Shown: positions 1 through 9,984, numbered from the stretch's first letter. The stretch: DNA of 64,000 bases from Mycolicibacterium fortuitum subsp. fortuitum (GCF_022179545.1 NZ_AP025518.1:2666001-2730000), one strand, 5' to 3'. Notes: generated by a model from the letters alone, not told the origin. Numbers and translations: made by a program.

Positions 1-1315
1 CGGCGCGGTGATCGTCCGGGGCGCGATGAACGCCGCCTGGGAGAAGCTCGGCGGCGCCAAGGGCGCTCTGGGCGCCCCGATGGCCGACCAGACCGAGGAC
101 GGCAACGTCATCAGCCAGCGGTTCAGCGGGGGAGCGATCTCCTGGGATCGCGAGGCCAACAAGTTCACCACCGAACCGTCGAAACTCGCTTCCGAGTTGA
201 GCGGGCTGCAGGTTCCTGGAATCGGGCAGACCCCCGCAACCGGACCGCAACCCTCCGACACGGACACCAAGAAGCCGTTCTCCTGGCATTGGAGCTGGTG
301 GTGGCTGATCGCGGTGATCCCCGTGGTGTTGCTCGCGGCGCTGATCGTGGGGGCGGCGCTGTGGCACCGACGCCGCGCCGGGGACGACGACGATTTCGAC
401 CATGATCCGTTCGAGGATGACTACGACGACGGATCCGGGGATTCCCGGTACGACGGTGGCCCGCACTACGACTCACGCGGCTACGACCACGATGAGTACC
501 GGGATGACCGCGGCGCCGAGGTGCCGAGCGGCTACGGGACCGGCGCCGCCTATGGCGGTGACGCCGCGACGGCGCGGTTCGCCGGACAGGGTGAGGAACC
601 CGCGGCCGCGGCTTCCCCCTACGACGGTCCGACCGACATCGCGATGCCGGTCAGTCAGTGGGCCGCCCCGCACGGATCGCCCGCCGGTTACGGGCGACCG
701 GGCGAGGAGGATGAACCGCCCGAGGACTCTGCTCAGCTGATCGGCCAGGACCGGGGCTTCGACAGCTATGACGACGATGACTTCGACGACGACTATGAAG
801 ATGACGACTTCGAGGACGATGACTTCGATGAGGACGAGGACCTCAAAACCATCGACGCCGACTTCGAGGAAGTCGCAGAGGGTGACGAGGTCGACGACTT
901 CGAGGCGGAGCTCGAGGACCAGGACCTGGCGGATACCGGGGCAATGACCCGTCCACCCGGCGGGGTGGGTGAGGCGCAGGGGTTCGCGGGCCTCGGCGGG
1001 CTGGCGGTGCCGGGCGATCAGGACAACGTGGATACCGCGCCGACCCGCATCATCACCGAGGCGGAGGCCTACAGCCACGAGACTCACAGCGGGCGCCACG
1101 CCGCCATCGAGCTCGACGAGATACCCAGTGCCACAGCCATTCATCTGCCGCTGGAGGATCCGAACCGCGCCCCAGAGGGCTACCCGATCAAGGCCGACAC
1201 CAAGTCCGGCCGGTACTGGGCACCCGACAGCAGCGAGTACGACGACGCGGTAGCCGAGATCTGGTTCGCCAGTGAGGAGTTCGCCCGCACCAACGGATTC
1301 GTGCGGGCGGACTGA
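1..1315 (+). CDS. LGFP-repeat membrane protein with acidic C-terminal domain, 5' partial
   Basis: The reading frame is open to the window edge, so the N-terminus is missing. The first residues contain an LGFP-type repeat (AWEKLGG, GALGAPMAD, QRFSGGAISWD), a module found in actinobacterial cell-envelope proteins. A single membrane segment follows (WWWLIAVIPVVLLAALIVGA, roughly residues 97-116 of the visible part). After it comes a long low-complexity tail very rich in Asp and Glu (about 255-310) and a final ordered stretch. Its position next to lexA matches Rv2721c. By topology the repeats would lie outside and the acidic tail inside the cell. The function is not known. Confidence 0.85.
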   Translation, partial: GAVIVRGAMNAAWEKLGGAKGALGAPMADQTEDGNVISQRFSGGAISWDREANKFTTEPSKLASELSGLQVPGIGQTPATGPQPSDTDTKKPFSWHWSWWWLIAVIPVVLLAALIVGAALWHRRRAGDDDDFDHDPFEDDYDDGSGDSRYDGGPHYDSRGYDHDEYRDDRGAEVPSGYGTGAAYGGDAATARFAGQGEEPAAAASPYDGPTDIAMPVSQWAAPHGSPAGYGRPGEEDEPPEDSAQLIGQDRGFDSYDDDDFDDDYEDDDFEDDDFDEDEDLKTIDADFEEVAEGDEVDDFEAELEDQDLADTGAMTRPPGGVGEAQGFAGLGGLAVPGDQDNVDTAPTRIITEAEAYSHETHSGRHAAIELDEIPSATAIHLPLEDPNRAPEGYPIKADTKSGRYWAPDSSEYDDAVAEIWFASEEFARTNGFVRAD

Positions 1316-1317
1316 AC

Positions 1318-1331
1318 GGCCGGACCCGGCC
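1318..1331. terminator. Short GC hairpin between convergent genes
   Basis: GGCCGG and CCGGCC flank a two-base spacer, so the usable stem is about 5 bp with a 4-nt loop. It lies in the 50-bp gap between the LGFP protein stop and the lexA stop. There is no T-tract. It may end transcription from both sides, but the signal is weak. Confidence 0.3.
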
Positions 1332-1365
1332 ACCATTGTGTGCCGGGGCGGCCGGCCCGCGGTCG

Positions 1366-2088
1366 TCAGATCTTGCGGATCACGGTGACGACCTTGCCGA
1401 GCACCGCAGCGTCGTTGCCCGGGATCGGGTCGTATGCCGGGTTGTGCGGCATCAGCCAGACCTGACCGCGGGTCCGCTTGAACGTCTTGACGGTGGCTTC
1501 ACCGTCGATCATGGCCGCGACGATGTCACCGTTGTCGGCCACACTCTGCTGACGTACCACGACCCAGTCCCCGTCGCAGATAGCGGCATCGACCATCGAG
1601 TCGCCCACGACCTTGAGCAGGAACAGCGAGCCTTCGCCGACCAGCTCGCGAGGTAGCGGGAAGACGTCTTCGACGGCCTGCTCGGCCAGGATCGGCCCAC
1701 CTGCGGCGATACGACCGAGCACAGGCACGAAGGTGGGCTCGGGCAGCGCATCGGAGCCGGCCACATCGGTGGACACCAACGTGGCCGCCGACGGATCATC
1801 GGCGGCGCGAACATCGACCGCGCGCGGACGGTTGGGGTCGCGGCGCAGGTAGCCCTTGCGCTCGAGGGTGCGCAGCTGATGGGCGACCGATGAGGTCGAG
1901 GTCAACCCGACCGCATCGCCGATCTCGCGAATGCTGGGGGGGTAACCGCGACTGGTCACCGATGCGCGGATCACGTCCAGGATGGTCCGTTGCCGGTCGG
2001 TGAGGCCGCCCTCGGCCCTGCGTGGGCCCGCGCCGTCCGATCCGGCCGGGCTGTCGGTGCTGCCGTCCTTGCTGCGGTCGTCGCTCAT
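1366..2088 (-). CDS. lexA: SOS repressor LexA
   Basis: The 240-residue protein has an N-terminal winged helix-turn-helix (about 28-90, with [13 protein letters not shown]) and a C-terminal S24 self-cleavage domain. The Ala129-Gly130 cleavage bond (RIAAGGP), Ser164 (GDSMVD) and Lys201 (ATVKTFK) of the catalytic dyad are all present. LexA represses DNA-damage genes until RecA filaments trigger self-cleavage. I chose the ATG at 2088 because upstream codons run through the operator region. The gene diverges from the LysM protein gene, and a LexA box lies 33 bp upstream, which fits autoregulation. Confidence 0.97.
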   Translation of the reverse strand: MSDDRSKDGSTDSPAGSDGAGPRRAEGGLTDRQRTILDVIRASVTSRGYPPSIREIGDAVGLTSTSSVAHQLRTLERKGYLRRDPNRPRAVDVRAADDPSAATLVSTDVAGSDALPEPTFVPVLGRIAAGGPILAEQAVEDVFPLPRELVGEGSLFLLKVVGDSMVDAAICDGDWVVVRQQSVADNGDIVAAMIDGEATVKTFKRTRGQVWLMPHNPAYDPIPGNDAAVLGKVVTVIRKI

Positions 2089-2120
2089 GAGGCCGAATGT
2101 AGTCGCTGATCGAACATTAA

Positions 2121-2136
2121 TCAAACATGTGTTCGA
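2121..2136 (-). promoter_or_regulatory. LexA (SOS) box of lexA
   Basis: On the lexA strand the site reads TCGAACACATGTTTGA, one base off the mycobacterial consensus TCGAAC-N4-GTTCGA. It lies 33 bp upstream of the lexA start codon, as expected for autorepression. Confidence 0.85.
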
Positions 2137-2248
2137 CGCGTGTTGCGCCCGTGTCCGCTGGTGGGGCGGTTGCGGAGGGCTCAGGGTCGGCCGCTGTCGG
2201 TTGACGGCCCGAACTTGTCGGTGCCTTGTTCTATCGTTTGGCAACAGT

Positions 2249-2264
2249 TCGATCACATGTTCTA
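2249..2264 (+). promoter_or_regulatory. Degenerate LexA box upstream of the LysM gene
   Basis: TCGATCACATGTTCTA differs from TCGAAC-N4-GTTCGA at two positions. It lies 68 bp before the LysM protein start, in the divergent lexA intergenic region. Further half sites TCGAAC (2269-2274) and GTTCGA (2289-2294) sit between it and the gene, so LexA control of this gene is plausible. Confidence 0.5.
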
Positions 2265-2331
2265 TCTATCGAACACTTGAGCGAGTATGTTCGAACACAA
2301 GAGCGAAACCGTCCCACCGAAAGGCAGTCAG

Positions 2332-2886
2332 ATGGCGATCATCGATATCCCCGCCGATAGCCGCTCCCGCGCTGTTCGGGCCATGCCGCAGTCCTCGCCG
2401 CAGCGCGTCCGCGTCCGGGGCGGTGCCGGCGCAGCGGGATACGCCGGCACGGGCCACACTCGGGGCAGTGCCACCTTCGGCACCGCCGCCGCAAGGCCGG
2501 TGCGCCGAGTCCGGCGGCCCGCGCCGTCCCGGCCCGCGGGCGGTGCGGTTCGGTATCGCGGAACCGGCGTGCTGATGTCGCGCGCGTCGCACCGCAGCCG
2601 GCCCATCACTCCGTTGACCACGGTGTTGCTGGCTCTGGTGGCCGCAGGAATCACGGTGTGGCTCGGTCTGGTGGCACAGTTCGGCGGAGTGATGGGGGCG
2701 ACCAGCCCGGAGCCCACCGAGCTCGCCGTCGTTCAGGTGAAGTCGGGGGAGACGCTGCAGCAGGTGGCGCGGAGGGTGGCTCCTGACGCGCCGGTGGCCC
2801 AGGTCGTCGAGCAGATCCGTGACCTCAACCAACTCGACTCGGCAGCGGTCGACGCAGGGCAGACACTGCTCGCCCCGGTGGGCTGA
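2332..2886 (+). CDS. LysM-domain membrane protein, Rv2719c/ChiZ-like
   Basis: The 184-residue protein has an Arg-rich basic N-terminal half, one membrane segment ([20 protein letters not shown]) and a C-terminal LysM-type peptidoglycan-binding module ([14 protein letters not shown] to GQTLLAPVG). The ATG at 2332 follows AAAGGCAG; an upstream ATG at 2287 lies among the LexA half sites and is less likely. The family member in M. tuberculosis (Rv2719c, ChiZ) is a DNA-damage-induced cell-wall protein that affects division. The divergent position beside lexA and the LexA-like sites fit the same role here. Confidence 0.85.
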   Translation: MAIIDIPADSRSRAVRAMPQSSPQRVRVRGGAGAAGYAGTGHTRGSATFGTAAARPVRRVRRPAPSRPAGGAVRYRGTGVLMSRASHRSRPITPLTTVLLALVAAGITVWLGLVAQFGGVMGATSPEPTELAVVQVKSGETLQQVARRVAPDAPVAQVVEQIRDLNQLDSAAVDAGQTLLAPVG

Positions 2887-3050
2887 GCAGCGCAATGTCC
2901 GCTGAATCGTCCTGTCAGGCAGTCAGACTGGCCGGTGTCGACATGAGCATCTACGCCCCACTGGACCCGGCGGTGAGTCTCCCTCGGGCAGCACGGGTAC
3001 GCTCAAGGGCGCTCGAACTAGTTGTCCGGCGGCATGACGAAGGAGCGGTG

Positions 3051-3506
3051 ATGCACTGTCCGTTCTGCCGTCATCCTGATTCGCGGGTGGTCGACTCCCG
3101 GGAGACCGACGAGGGCCAGGCGATCAGACGCCGGCGGTCATGCCCGGAATGCGGGCGCCGCTTCACCACCGTGGAGACCGCGGTATTGGCCGTGGTCAAG
3201 CGCAGCGGGGTGACCGAACCGTTCAGCCGGGAGAAGGTCATTCGCGGAGTGCGACGGTCCTGTCAGGGCAGGCAGGTCGACGACGATGCGCTGAACGTCT
3301 TGGCGCAGAAGGTCGAAGACGCGGTCCGCGGCCTCGGCACGCCGGAGATCCCCAGCCACGAGGTCGGGTTGGCGATTCTCGGCCCACTGCGCGAACTCGA
3401 CGAGGTCGCCTATCTGAGATTTGCCTCGGTGTACCGGTCATTCTCCTCGGCCGAGGATTTCGAGCGCGAGATCGAGGCGCTGCGGGCCCACCGCGCCGGG
3501 GCGTGA
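3051..3506 (+). CDS. nrdR: Transcriptional repressor NrdR
   Basis: This 151-residue regulator has an N-terminal zinc ribbon (CPFC at 3-6 and CPEC about 30 residues later) followed by an ATP-cone domain ([20 protein letters not shown]). NrdR senses ATP/dATP and represses ribonucleotide reductase genes. The start at 3051 is set by AAGGAG at 3040-3045 and by the conserved MHCPFC opening; the frame is open further upstream but carries no family sequence. The 164-bp gap before it holds no gene. Placement next to lexA and the LysM gene is conserved in mycobacteria. Confidence 0.97.
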   Translation: MHCPFCRHPDSRVVDSRETDEGQAIRRRRSCPECGRRFTTVETAVLAVVKRSGVTEPFSREKVIRGVRRSCQGRQVDDDALNVLAQKVEDAVRGLGTPEIPSHEVGLAILGPLRELDEVAYLRFASVYRSFSSAEDFEREIEALRAHRAGA

Positions 3507-3507
3507 G

Positions 3508-4194
3508 TCACTCCAGTCGAGTGGTGCCGTCGCTGACGACGCGGCCGGACAGACGCACCCAGCCTTCCGGACTCCAGCGGGTCTCGATCACCGAACCCTT
3601 GCCCTGGATGATCGTCAGATCCCGGCTCAAGTAGTCCGTCATCCGCACCGCCGCCGATCCGGTGGCCTCGTCTTCGGGGATTCCGAGGTGCGGGGCGAAC
3701 GATCTGGCACGTAGCGTGCCTTTCGCTTCATCGATCCACGCCCACAAGTAGTTCTCCTCGGCCTCGGCGAAATCGTCGGGTTCGGCGGAGAGTACTTCGT
3801 CGACCGAGGACAAGTCATGGATGGCGAACTCTGATGCCCACTCCGAACGGGCGTTGACCACGGCGCGATCGCCGTCATATTCCACCTGGATGATCCCCGC
3901 GGGCACCTGCAATGTGTTGACCGGAAACCCTGTTTCGCGCAGCCACCACGAGGCGCCGACCGTGGGGTGTCCGGCGAACGCCAGTTCGGCTACCGGAGTG
4001 AAGATGTGGGCATGGGCGGAGTTGCCGCCCGGCTGCGGCAGATCGATGAATACCGTTTCGCTGTAACCCAATTCGGTGGCGATGCGCTGGCGGTCAGCTG
4101 GTGCGACGGTGCTGTTGTCGACCACGCCGAGCGGATTGCCGTACTTGCCGTCGGAGTCGGTGAATACGCGTAACACGGTGACGTCGATGGCCAT
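3508..4194 (-). CDS. PhzF-family isomerase-like protein (Rv2716 type)
   Basis: The 228-residue protein matches the PhzF/diaminopimelate-epimerase-like fold: the N-terminal [19 protein letters not shown], the GYSETVFI motif carrying the family's conserved Glu, and [13 protein letters not shown]. It is shorter than typical PhzF proteins (about 280 residues) but equal to the M. tuberculosis neighbour Rv2716. The substrate is unknown; the family includes isomerases of small cyclic acids. It converges on nrdR with a one-base gap and is followed upstream by an alpha/beta hydrolase gene on the same strand. Confidence 0.85.
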   Translation of the reverse strand: MAIDVTVLRVFTDSDGKYGNPLGVVDNSTVAPADRQRIATELGYSETVFIDLPQPGGNSAHAHIFTPVAELAFAGHPTVGASWWLRETGFPVNTLQVPAGIIQVEYDGDRAVVNARSEWASEFAIHDLSSVDEVLSAEPDDFAEAEENYLWAWIDEAKGTLRARSFAPHLGIPEDEATGSAAVRMTDYLSRDLTIIQGKGSVIETRWSPEGWVRLSGRVVSDGTTRLE

Positions 4195-4261
4195 GACCCG
4201 ATGCTACGTCGCACCGCGCGCTCGTCGGGCGATCTGTCCGGACCCGGTGCGGGTGAAGCGA

Positions 4262-5284
4262 TCAGGTGGCGCTGCGCTCGTCTGCGTCCATCGCGTCCAG
4301 CACCGCGATCTGGGTGTCGAACGGCCCGCTCATCGCCGATTCGCTCCGCCCGCTGCGCAGCAGGTTGCGCAACCGGTCCTGGTCGTAGACCGAGGGTTCG
4401 GTTGTGTCGATGAAGCGTTCGACCACCTCGACGAAGCGGTCGGGGTCGTCGTGGAACGGAAAATGCCCGGATCCGGAGAAGATCTCCAACTGGGAACCGG
4501 GCATTGCGGCATGGGCCATGTGGGCGTGGCTGACTGGGATGACCGAATCGCTTTGACCCCAGATCAACTGGACGGGAACCGATTCGGTCAGGTAACAGCG
4601 ATCCAGCATGGTGACGACCTGGCCGCGCCAGTCCACGACGGCGCGCAGGGTGCGGGCGAATGCCGATGACGCCGTCGGCTCGGGCAGATCCGCGAGGATG
4701 CGGAGCATGTCCGGGATGTCGCGGCCGAGGCCGGTTGAGCCCAGCACCGTGCCCGCTGCCCGGCCGGCCAACTGCAGGGCGGGCAGGACCAGGGGCAGGC
4801 GCAGCAGCGCCAGCGCCTCACTGCCCATCGGGAGCGAGGCGACCCGCAACGCCACATTGACGTCCTTGGTGACCCCGCCGGCACCCACGAGGATGAGGCG
4901 GTCGACCAACTGCGGGAACTGGTAGGCGAATTGCATGGCCACGCCGCCGCCCAGAGAATGGCCGATCACGGTCACCCGGTCGATGTCGAGCACGCTGAGC
5001 AGGTCGCGCATGCCGTTGGCATAGGCCGCGACCGAATAGTCGGCACGCGGTTTGTCGGAGCTGCCGTGGCCGAGCAGGTCCGGGGCGATCACGGTGAACC
5101 GTTGCGCCAGTGCCGACTGCACGGTGTGCCAGGTGGTCGAGTTGTCACCGATGCCGTGGATCAGCAAGATCGCCGGCCCGGAGCCGGCCACCCGAAAAGC
5201 CCGCCGGTATCCGTGGATGGTGCGGTATTCGAGTGTCGGGGTGAGCTCGCGAACGGTCCGCAGATGGGGTTTGCGCTCGGTCAT
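4262..5284 (-). CDS. Alpha/beta hydrolase (Rv2715 type)
   Basis: A 340-residue cytosolic alpha/beta hydrolase. It shows the oxyanion segment LLIHGIGD, the nucleophile elbow GHSLGGG with Ser, and the C-terminal GSGHFPFHDDP with the catalytic His. These features are those of a serine esterase or C-C hydrolase; the substrate cannot be read from sequence. ATG at 5284 is preferred over a TTG three codons upstream. It lies between the PhzF-like and PAC2 genes, all on the minus strand as in M. tuberculosis Rv2714-Rv2716, and probably shares their transcript. Confidence 0.88.
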   Translation of the reverse strand: MTERKPHLRTVRELTPTLEYRTIHGYRRAFRVAGSGPAILLIHGIGDNSTTWHTVQSALAQRFTVIAPDLLGHGSSDKPRADYSVAAYANGMRDLLSVLDIDRVTVIGHSLGGGVAMQFAYQFPQLVDRLILVGAGGVTKDVNVALRVASLPMGSEALALLRLPLVLPALQLAGRAAGTVLGSTGLGRDIPDMLRILADLPEPTASSAFARTLRAVVDWRGQVVTMLDRCYLTESVPVQLIWGQSDSVIPVSHAHMAHAAMPGSQLEIFSGSGHFPFHDDPDRFVEVVERFIDTTEPSVYDQDRLRNLLRSGRSESAMSGPFDTQIAVLDAMDADERSAT

Positions 5285-5320
5285 GCTGGTCAACCTCGCT
5301 CTCGGCCCGGCGTCGGGCTC

Positions 5321-6343
5321 CTATGGGTTGTCGCCGTTCGGGAAGCCGTCGCCGAAGCCGTCCGGTCCGTCTTTGTACTTGTCGTCTTTGTACTTCTCAC
5401 CGGTCTGCTGGGCGAGGAACCGTTCGAACTCGGCTCCCAACTCGTCACCGCTGGGTAGCTCCTCGTCACGCGCCAGCAGGGACCGATTCTCCTGTGCGGC
5501 AACGAACGCATCGTACTGGCGCTCCAACCCCGTCACCACTTGAGCCACCTCGGCGCTGGCTTCTACCTGCTCGTTGATCTTGCTGAACACCTCGGCACCG
5601 GCCTCGGACAGCTTCTCCAACGGCAGTTGTAGCGAACCCGTTCGGGCCACCTCGGCAAGCAACGCCTCGGCGGCAGGCGGGTACGCCGTCTGGGCCAGGT
5701 AATGCGGGACATGCACGGTGTACCCGACCACCTCGTGGCCGTGCTGGGCCATGCGGAACTCGAGCAGGTTGGACACACTGGCCGGCACCTGGACTTCGCC
5801 GACCCAGGGGGTGTGCTCGGCGATGAGCTCCTTGTTGTTGGCGTGCGCCGTCAGCATGACCGGGCGGGTGTGCGGGACCGCCATCGGAATGGTGCCGAGA
5901 CCGATCACCCGGCGGACTCCGAGCTGCTCGGACAGCAGCCGCACGGCGGTGATGAACCGCTCCCATCGCAGGTCCGGCTCCAGCCCGGCCAGCAGCAAAA
6001 ATGGCGTGCCCACGCCGTCATGCAGCGCGTACAGGTTCAGCTCGGGTTCCTCGTAGCTGGTGAAGTGGTCGGTCTTGAACGTCATCAGCGGGCGGCGCGA
6101 CCGGTAGTCGAGCAGCTCGTCGATGGCGAACGAGGCCACCAATTCGGTGTCGAGGGTGTCTTTGAGGTGCTCGGCGGCCAGCCGGATCGCGTGGCCGGCA
6201 TCGGAGAACCCCTCCAGGGCGTGGATCAGCACCGGGCCGCGGCCATCCGAAGACGACAGCTGCGGAGCCGGGAATTCAAGCTCGTACATACCGCTCTGGT
6301 CGGGGTGGTAGTGCTGGTCGGGGGTGTCGCTGCTCTCGGTCAT
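5321..6343 (-). CDS. PAC2-family protein (Rv2714 type)
   Basis: The 340-residue protein carries the PAC2 fold typical of actinobacterial proteasome-assembly-chaperone-like proteins: PVLIHALEGFSDAGHA near the N-terminus, FKTDHFTSYEEPELNLYALHD, and GLGTIPMAVPHTRP. The C-terminus ends in a charged, Gly/Asp/Lys-rich tail. The start at 6343 (MTESSDT) follows a GAGGAG-type ribosome site. The biochemical role is not established. It is the first gene of the minus-strand set Rv2714-Rv2716. Confidence 0.88.
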   Translation of the reverse strand: MTESSDTPDQHYHPDQSGMYELEFPAPQLSSSDGRGPVLIHALEGFSDAGHAIRLAAEHLKDTLDTELVASFAIDELLDYRSRRPLMTFKTDHFTSYEEPELNLYALHDGVGTPFLLLAGLEPDLRWERFITAVRLLSEQLGVRRVIGLGTIPMAVPHTRPVMLTAHANNKELIAEHTPWVGEVQVPASVSNLLEFRMAQHGHEVVGYTVHVPHYLAQTAYPPAAEALLAEVARTGSLQLPLEKLSEAGAEVFSKINEQVEASAEVAQVVTGLERQYDAFVAAQENRSLLARDEELPSGDELGAEFERFLAQQTGEKYKDDKYKDGPDGFGDGFPNGDNP

Positions 6344-6511
6344 CTCGCTTCGTCTCCTCGCTGCGGTAGGACGCTGTGACGGCCCGCCGCCGTGTTCTCT
6401 AGTGTCCCGCATACCCGGGCGGCGGGTTCGTCCCGCCCCGCTTGTGCGTTCGAACGCGCCGGACCAGCGCCCGCATTCCGGCAGTTCCCTGCGCGATCAG
6501 GCAAAATCGTG

Positions 6512-7336
6512 ATGATGCGCGTGACCCGGATGGCGAAGTTCACAGTCGCGGCGGCCGTGATGGCTGCCGGGGCGGCCGCGTGCACCGTTCCCGGCACCAC
6601 CGCCGGCGGCGCGGCCGGGAACCTCACGACCGCCGCACCGAGCAGCACGCCGGCGCCGGCGAACGCGTTGTCGCAGGCCGGGGTCGAGTCGGTGACCCCG
6701 GATCGCCGGGTGGGAGCGCTGTTCCTGGGCGACACCACGACACATACCTGCAGCGGATCGGTCCTGGCGAGCCCCTCGGCCGACCTCATCCTCACGGCTG
6801 CGCATTGTCTGCTGGACGGTGTCGACACGACTTTCGTTCCCGGTTTCGGTGCGGGTGCCGGTGATACCTGGCATGTCAGCAGCGTGTATCTGGACCCGCG
6901 GTGGCTCGCCGACCAGGACCCTCAGGCCGATTACGCGATCGTGCGGGTGACAGGGGATTCCACGGCGAGTCTGCTGGCCGCATCCGGCGGCGGACTGACC
7001 TTGGGGTCCGCCCCCGCGGCCGGAAGTCCGGTGACCGTGACCGGCTACCCGATGGGCGAAGGCGGCAGTGCACTGGCGTGCCGAGGCGCGACAGAGTCGT
7101 CACAGCAGGGGTTCCCGTCGCTGGCCTGCGCGGGGGTGACCGACGGTTTCAGCGGCGCTCCATGGGTTTCGGGGTCGACCGTGACCGGGTTGGTCGGCGG
7201 ACTCGACGGCGGTGGCTGCGATGACGACGTGTCCTATTCACCCCGCTTCGACGACCGGATCGCCCGGTTGCTGGCCCGCGCCGAGGCCGGTGGTCCGGGC
7301 GACGCGGCTCCTGCGGCCCTCGAATCCGACTGCTAG
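6512..7336 (+). CDS. Lipoprotein with trypsin-like serine protease domain
   Basis: The 274-residue product starts with a lipoprotein signal ([10 protein letters not shown], lipid-accepting Cys24), a Pro/Ala/Thr linker, and a chymotrypsin-fold domain with the triad His98 (TAAHC), Asp140 (ADYAIV) and Ser214 (GFSGAP). It should be anchored outside the membrane and cleave exported or environmental proteins. The start is uncertain: tandem ATGs at 6512 and 6515, with a GTG just before and an ATG at 6530. It has no counterpart between Rv2714 and Rv2713 in M. tuberculosis, so it is an insertion in the conserved order. Its stop overlaps the sthA stop by 4 bp. Confidence 0.85.
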   Translation: MMRVTRMAKFTVAAAVMAAGAAACTVPGTTAGGAAGNLTTAAPSSTPAPANALSQAGVESVTPDRRVGALFLGDTTTHTCSGSVLASPSADLILTAAHCLLDGVDTTFVPGFGAGAGDTWHVSSVYLDPRWLADQDPQADYAIVRVTGDSTASLLAASGGGLTLGSAPAAGSPVTVTGYPMGEGGSALACRGATESSQQGFPSLACAGVTDGFSGAPWVSGSTVTGLVGGLDGGGCDDDVSYSPRFDDRIARLLARAEAGGPGDAAPAALESDC

Positions 7337-8748
7337 CCGCGAAACTGGCTGAGCGCGCGCAGCTTGTTCATCACGTCCAGCGCCGCGACCTTGTACGCCT
7401 CCGAGAACGTCGGATAGTTGAACACCGCGTCGACGAGGTATTCGACCGTGCCGCCGCACCCCATCACGGCCTGTCCGATGTGCACCATCTCGGTGGCGTT
7501 CGTACCAAAGATGTGGACGCCGAGCACTCGAAGGTCCTCGGTTGACACCAACAGCTTGAGCATTCCGTAGGAGTCGCCGGCGATCTGTCCCCGCGCCAGT
7601 TCCCGATACCGGGACACCCCGACCTCGTAGGGGATCGAGTCCTTCGTGAGATCGACCTCGGTGGCCCCGACGAAGGACACCTCCGGGATCGAGTAGATGC
7701 CGATCGGCTGCAGGCTCATCATGCCCTTGGTGGGTTCGCCGAAGGCGTGGTAGGCGGCCAGCCGGCCCTGCTCCATCGAGGTGGCGGCCAGCGCCGGGAA
7801 TCCGATGACGTCACCGACCGCGTAGATGTGCTCGACCTTGGTGGTGAAGTTGTCGTCGACGTAGATGCGGCCGCGGCTGTCGGCCTCCAATCCGGCGGCG
7901 GCCAGATCGAGGTGATCGGTCTGGCCTTGTCGTCCGGCCGAGTACATCACGGTCTCGGCGGGGATCTGCTTACCGCTGGCAAGGGTGGTCACGGTGCCGG
8001 CAGGCCCGACGTCTACGCCGATCACCTCTTCGCCGAACCGAAACGTCACGGCGAGGTCGCGCAGGTGGAAGCGCAGCGACTCGATGATCTCGGGATCGCA
8101 GAACTCGAGCATGTTGTCGCGCTTCTCGACCACGGTGACCTTGGTGCCCAGCGCGGCGAACATCGAGGCGTACTCGATACCGATGACGCCCGCACCGACG
8201 ACCACCATCGACGTGGGCAGTTCTTCGAGGTCGAGGATGCCGTCGGAATCGAGCACCCGTGCCTCGTCGAACTTCACACCGGCTGGTCGGGCTGGTTTGG
8301 TCCCGGTGGCGATTACGACGAAACGGCCACGGACAGTTACCAGTTCGGCGCGGGTGGGATCCTCGACGAGGATCGTGTGTTCGTCGGAGAATCGGCCGTG
8401 TCCGGTGTACAGCTCGATGCGGTTACGCATCAGCTGGGACCGCACGACGTCGACCTCCTTGCCGATGACGTGCTGGGTGCGCGCCAGCAGATCGGCCGGG
8501 GTGATCTTCTCCTTGACGCGGTAGCTCGCGCCGTAGAGTTCGCGTTGGCTCATGCCCGTCAGATAGACGACGGCCTCGCGAAGCGTCTTGGAGGGAATGG
8601 TGCCGGTGTTGACGCATACGCCGCCGAGCATCATGCCCCGCTCGATCACGGCGACGGTCTTGCCGAGTTTCGCTGCGGCGATGGCGGCGCGCTGGCCACC
8701 GGGGCCTGAACCGATGACGACGAGGTCATACTCCTGCATCGAACCCAT
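7333..8748 (-). CDS. sthA: Soluble pyridine nucleotide transhydrogenase
   Basis: A 471-residue flavoprotein of the pyridine-nucleotide-disulfide oxidoreductase family. It has an FAD-binding GSGPGG (13-18), a second dinucleotide site ([10 protein letters not shown]), a GDV FAD motif and a C-terminal dimerisation domain. The segment after GGVC45VNT has Thr50 (GTIPSK) where disulfide reductases have the second redox Cys. That loss is characteristic of SthA, which equilibrates NADPH with NAD+. The ATG at 8748 is used; an in-frame ATG at 8739 is possible. It matches Rv2713. Confidence 0.95.
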   Translation of the reverse strand: MGSMQEYDLVVIGSGPGGQRAAIAAAKLGKTVAVIERGMMLGGVCVNTGTIPSKTLREAVVYLTGMSQRELYGASYRVKEKITPADLLARTQHVIGKEVDVVRSQLMRNRIELYTGHGRFSDEHTILVEDPTRAELVTVRGRFVVIATGTKPARPAGVKFDEARVLDSDGILDLEELPTSMVVVGAGVIGIEYASMFAALGTKVTVVEKRDNMLEFCDPEIIESLRFHLRDLAVTFRFGEEVIGVDVGPAGTVTTLASGKQIPAETVMYSAGRQGQTDHLDLAAAGLEADSRGRIYVDDNFTTKVEHIYAVGDVIGFPALAATSMEQGRLAAYHAFGEPTKGMMSLQPIGIYSIPEVSFVGATEVDLTKDSIPYEVGVSRYRELARGQIAGDSYGMLKLLVSTEDLRVLGVHIFGTNATEMVHIGQAVMGCGGTVEYLVDAVFNYPTFSEAYKVAALDVMNKLRALSQFRG

Positions 8749-8916
8749 GGGTCAACTGTCTACGCGGGGTTGCCGAACCGGCGCGGGTGGCTGACGCCGA
8801 ATACCGGGTGAACAACTGCCTTCGGGTTATCCCCAGCGCAGCGTCCATCCCCAGCCACCACCGTCGGACGGCTCCGCGCGGCCGGCCGTGACGGCGCGGG
8901 TTGACACGGTCTGGCC

Positions 8917-9984
8917 ATGACAACGCCAACGCCTTCCTCGCCCGAATTCGACTTTCATCTCAACCGTCCCGGTGCGTTGATCGCGGCGCTACCCGCGGTG
9001 CTGGGCTTCGTCCCGCACCGCAGCCTCGTCCTGGTCACGATCTGCCGTGGTGAGCTGGGTTGCGTCATGCGCGCCGATCTGGCCGACGACATGACCGAAC
9101 GCATCGATCATCTGGTCGACCTCGCGGCCACGGCCGGTGCGGATGCCGTGATCGCCGTGGTGGTGGACGAAGCCAGTACGGACTGCCGCGCGTGCGACGA
9201 CCGCTACCGCGAGCTGGCATCGGTGCTCGAAGCGTCGCTGTCGGTCGAGGGCATCGAGCTCTACGCCGCACACGTCGTCGACCGCGTGGCAGCCGGTGGA
9301 TCCTGGCACTGCGCCGATCGCTGCGGTGCGGAGGGCCAAGTGGACGACCCGGGGGCTTCACCGCTGGCCGCGGCTGCGGTGCTCGACGGTCGGCGGCTCT
9401 ACGACAGCCGTGACGAGCTGCTGGCCGTGATCCAGCCGGATCCGGTGGCCGCGGCCTCGATGAAACGGCCGCTGGCGCTTTCGGTGCAGCGGCCTGGGCT
9501 CCCGGATACCCGACCGGACGCCGAGGTGCGCGGTGACGTCGAAGCCGCAATGCACGCAGCCGCGCAGGTGGCCGAGGGGAACGTGCCGAGTGGTACCGAA
9601 CTGGCGCGGCTGGCACTCGGTTTGGCCGATCCCCGGGTTCGCGACACGCTCTATGCGTTGGCGGTCGGGGAGCGCGCGGAGCAGGCCGAGGCGTTGTGGG
9701 CCTTGTCGGCCCGCAACCTGCCCGATCCGTGGCGTGTCGAAGTGCTGGTGCTGCTGGCCTTTTCGGCATATGCGAGGGGTGACGGCCCGCTGGCCGGGGT
9801 AGCGCTCGATGCCGCTCTGGAGGCGCGGCCGACGCACCGGATGGCCGGCATGCTCGACACTGCGCTGCAAGCGGGGATGCGGCCGGAGCAGATTCGGGAG
9901 CTGGCGATCACCGGCTACCGGTTGGCCGAACAGATCGGCGTGGAATTACCGCCACGACGCACGTGGCGGCGGCGCGCGTGCTGA
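8917..9984 (+). CDS. DUF4192 protein (Rv2712c type)
   Basis: The 355-residue protein shows the DUF4192 signature at its N-terminus (LIAALPAVLGFVPHRSLVLV) and conserved C-terminal helices (LPDPWRVEVLVLLAFSAYARGDGPLAGVAL). It contains paired Cys residues (CRACDD; HCADRC). No signal peptide or membrane segment is visible and the function is unknown. A CACGGT hexamer ends 6 nt before the ATG and no ribosome site is visible, so a leaderless mRNA is likely. It converges on ideR with a three-base gap. Confidence 0.85.
   Translation: MTTPTPSSPEFDFHLNRPGALIAALPAVLGFVPHRSLVLVTICRGELGCVMRADLADDMTERIDHLVDLAATAGADAVIAVVVDEASTDCRACDDRYRELASVLEASLSVEGIELYAAHVVDRVAAGGSWHCADRCGAEGQVDDPGASPLAAAAVLDGRRLYDSRDELLAVIQPDPVAAASMKRPLALSVQRPGLPDTRPDAEVRGDVEAAMHAAAQVAEGNVPSGTELARLALGLADPRVRDTLYALAVGERAEQAEALWALSARNLPDPWRVEVLVLLAFSAYARGDGPLAGVALDAALEARPTHRMAGMLDTALQAGMRPEQIRELAITGYRLAEQIGVELPPRRTWRRRAC

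Noticed and set aside
3013..3028. TCGAACTAGTTGTCCG upstream of nrdR as a LexA box
   Set aside because: Only the left half fits; the right half TGTCCG has no match to GTTCGA beyond chance.
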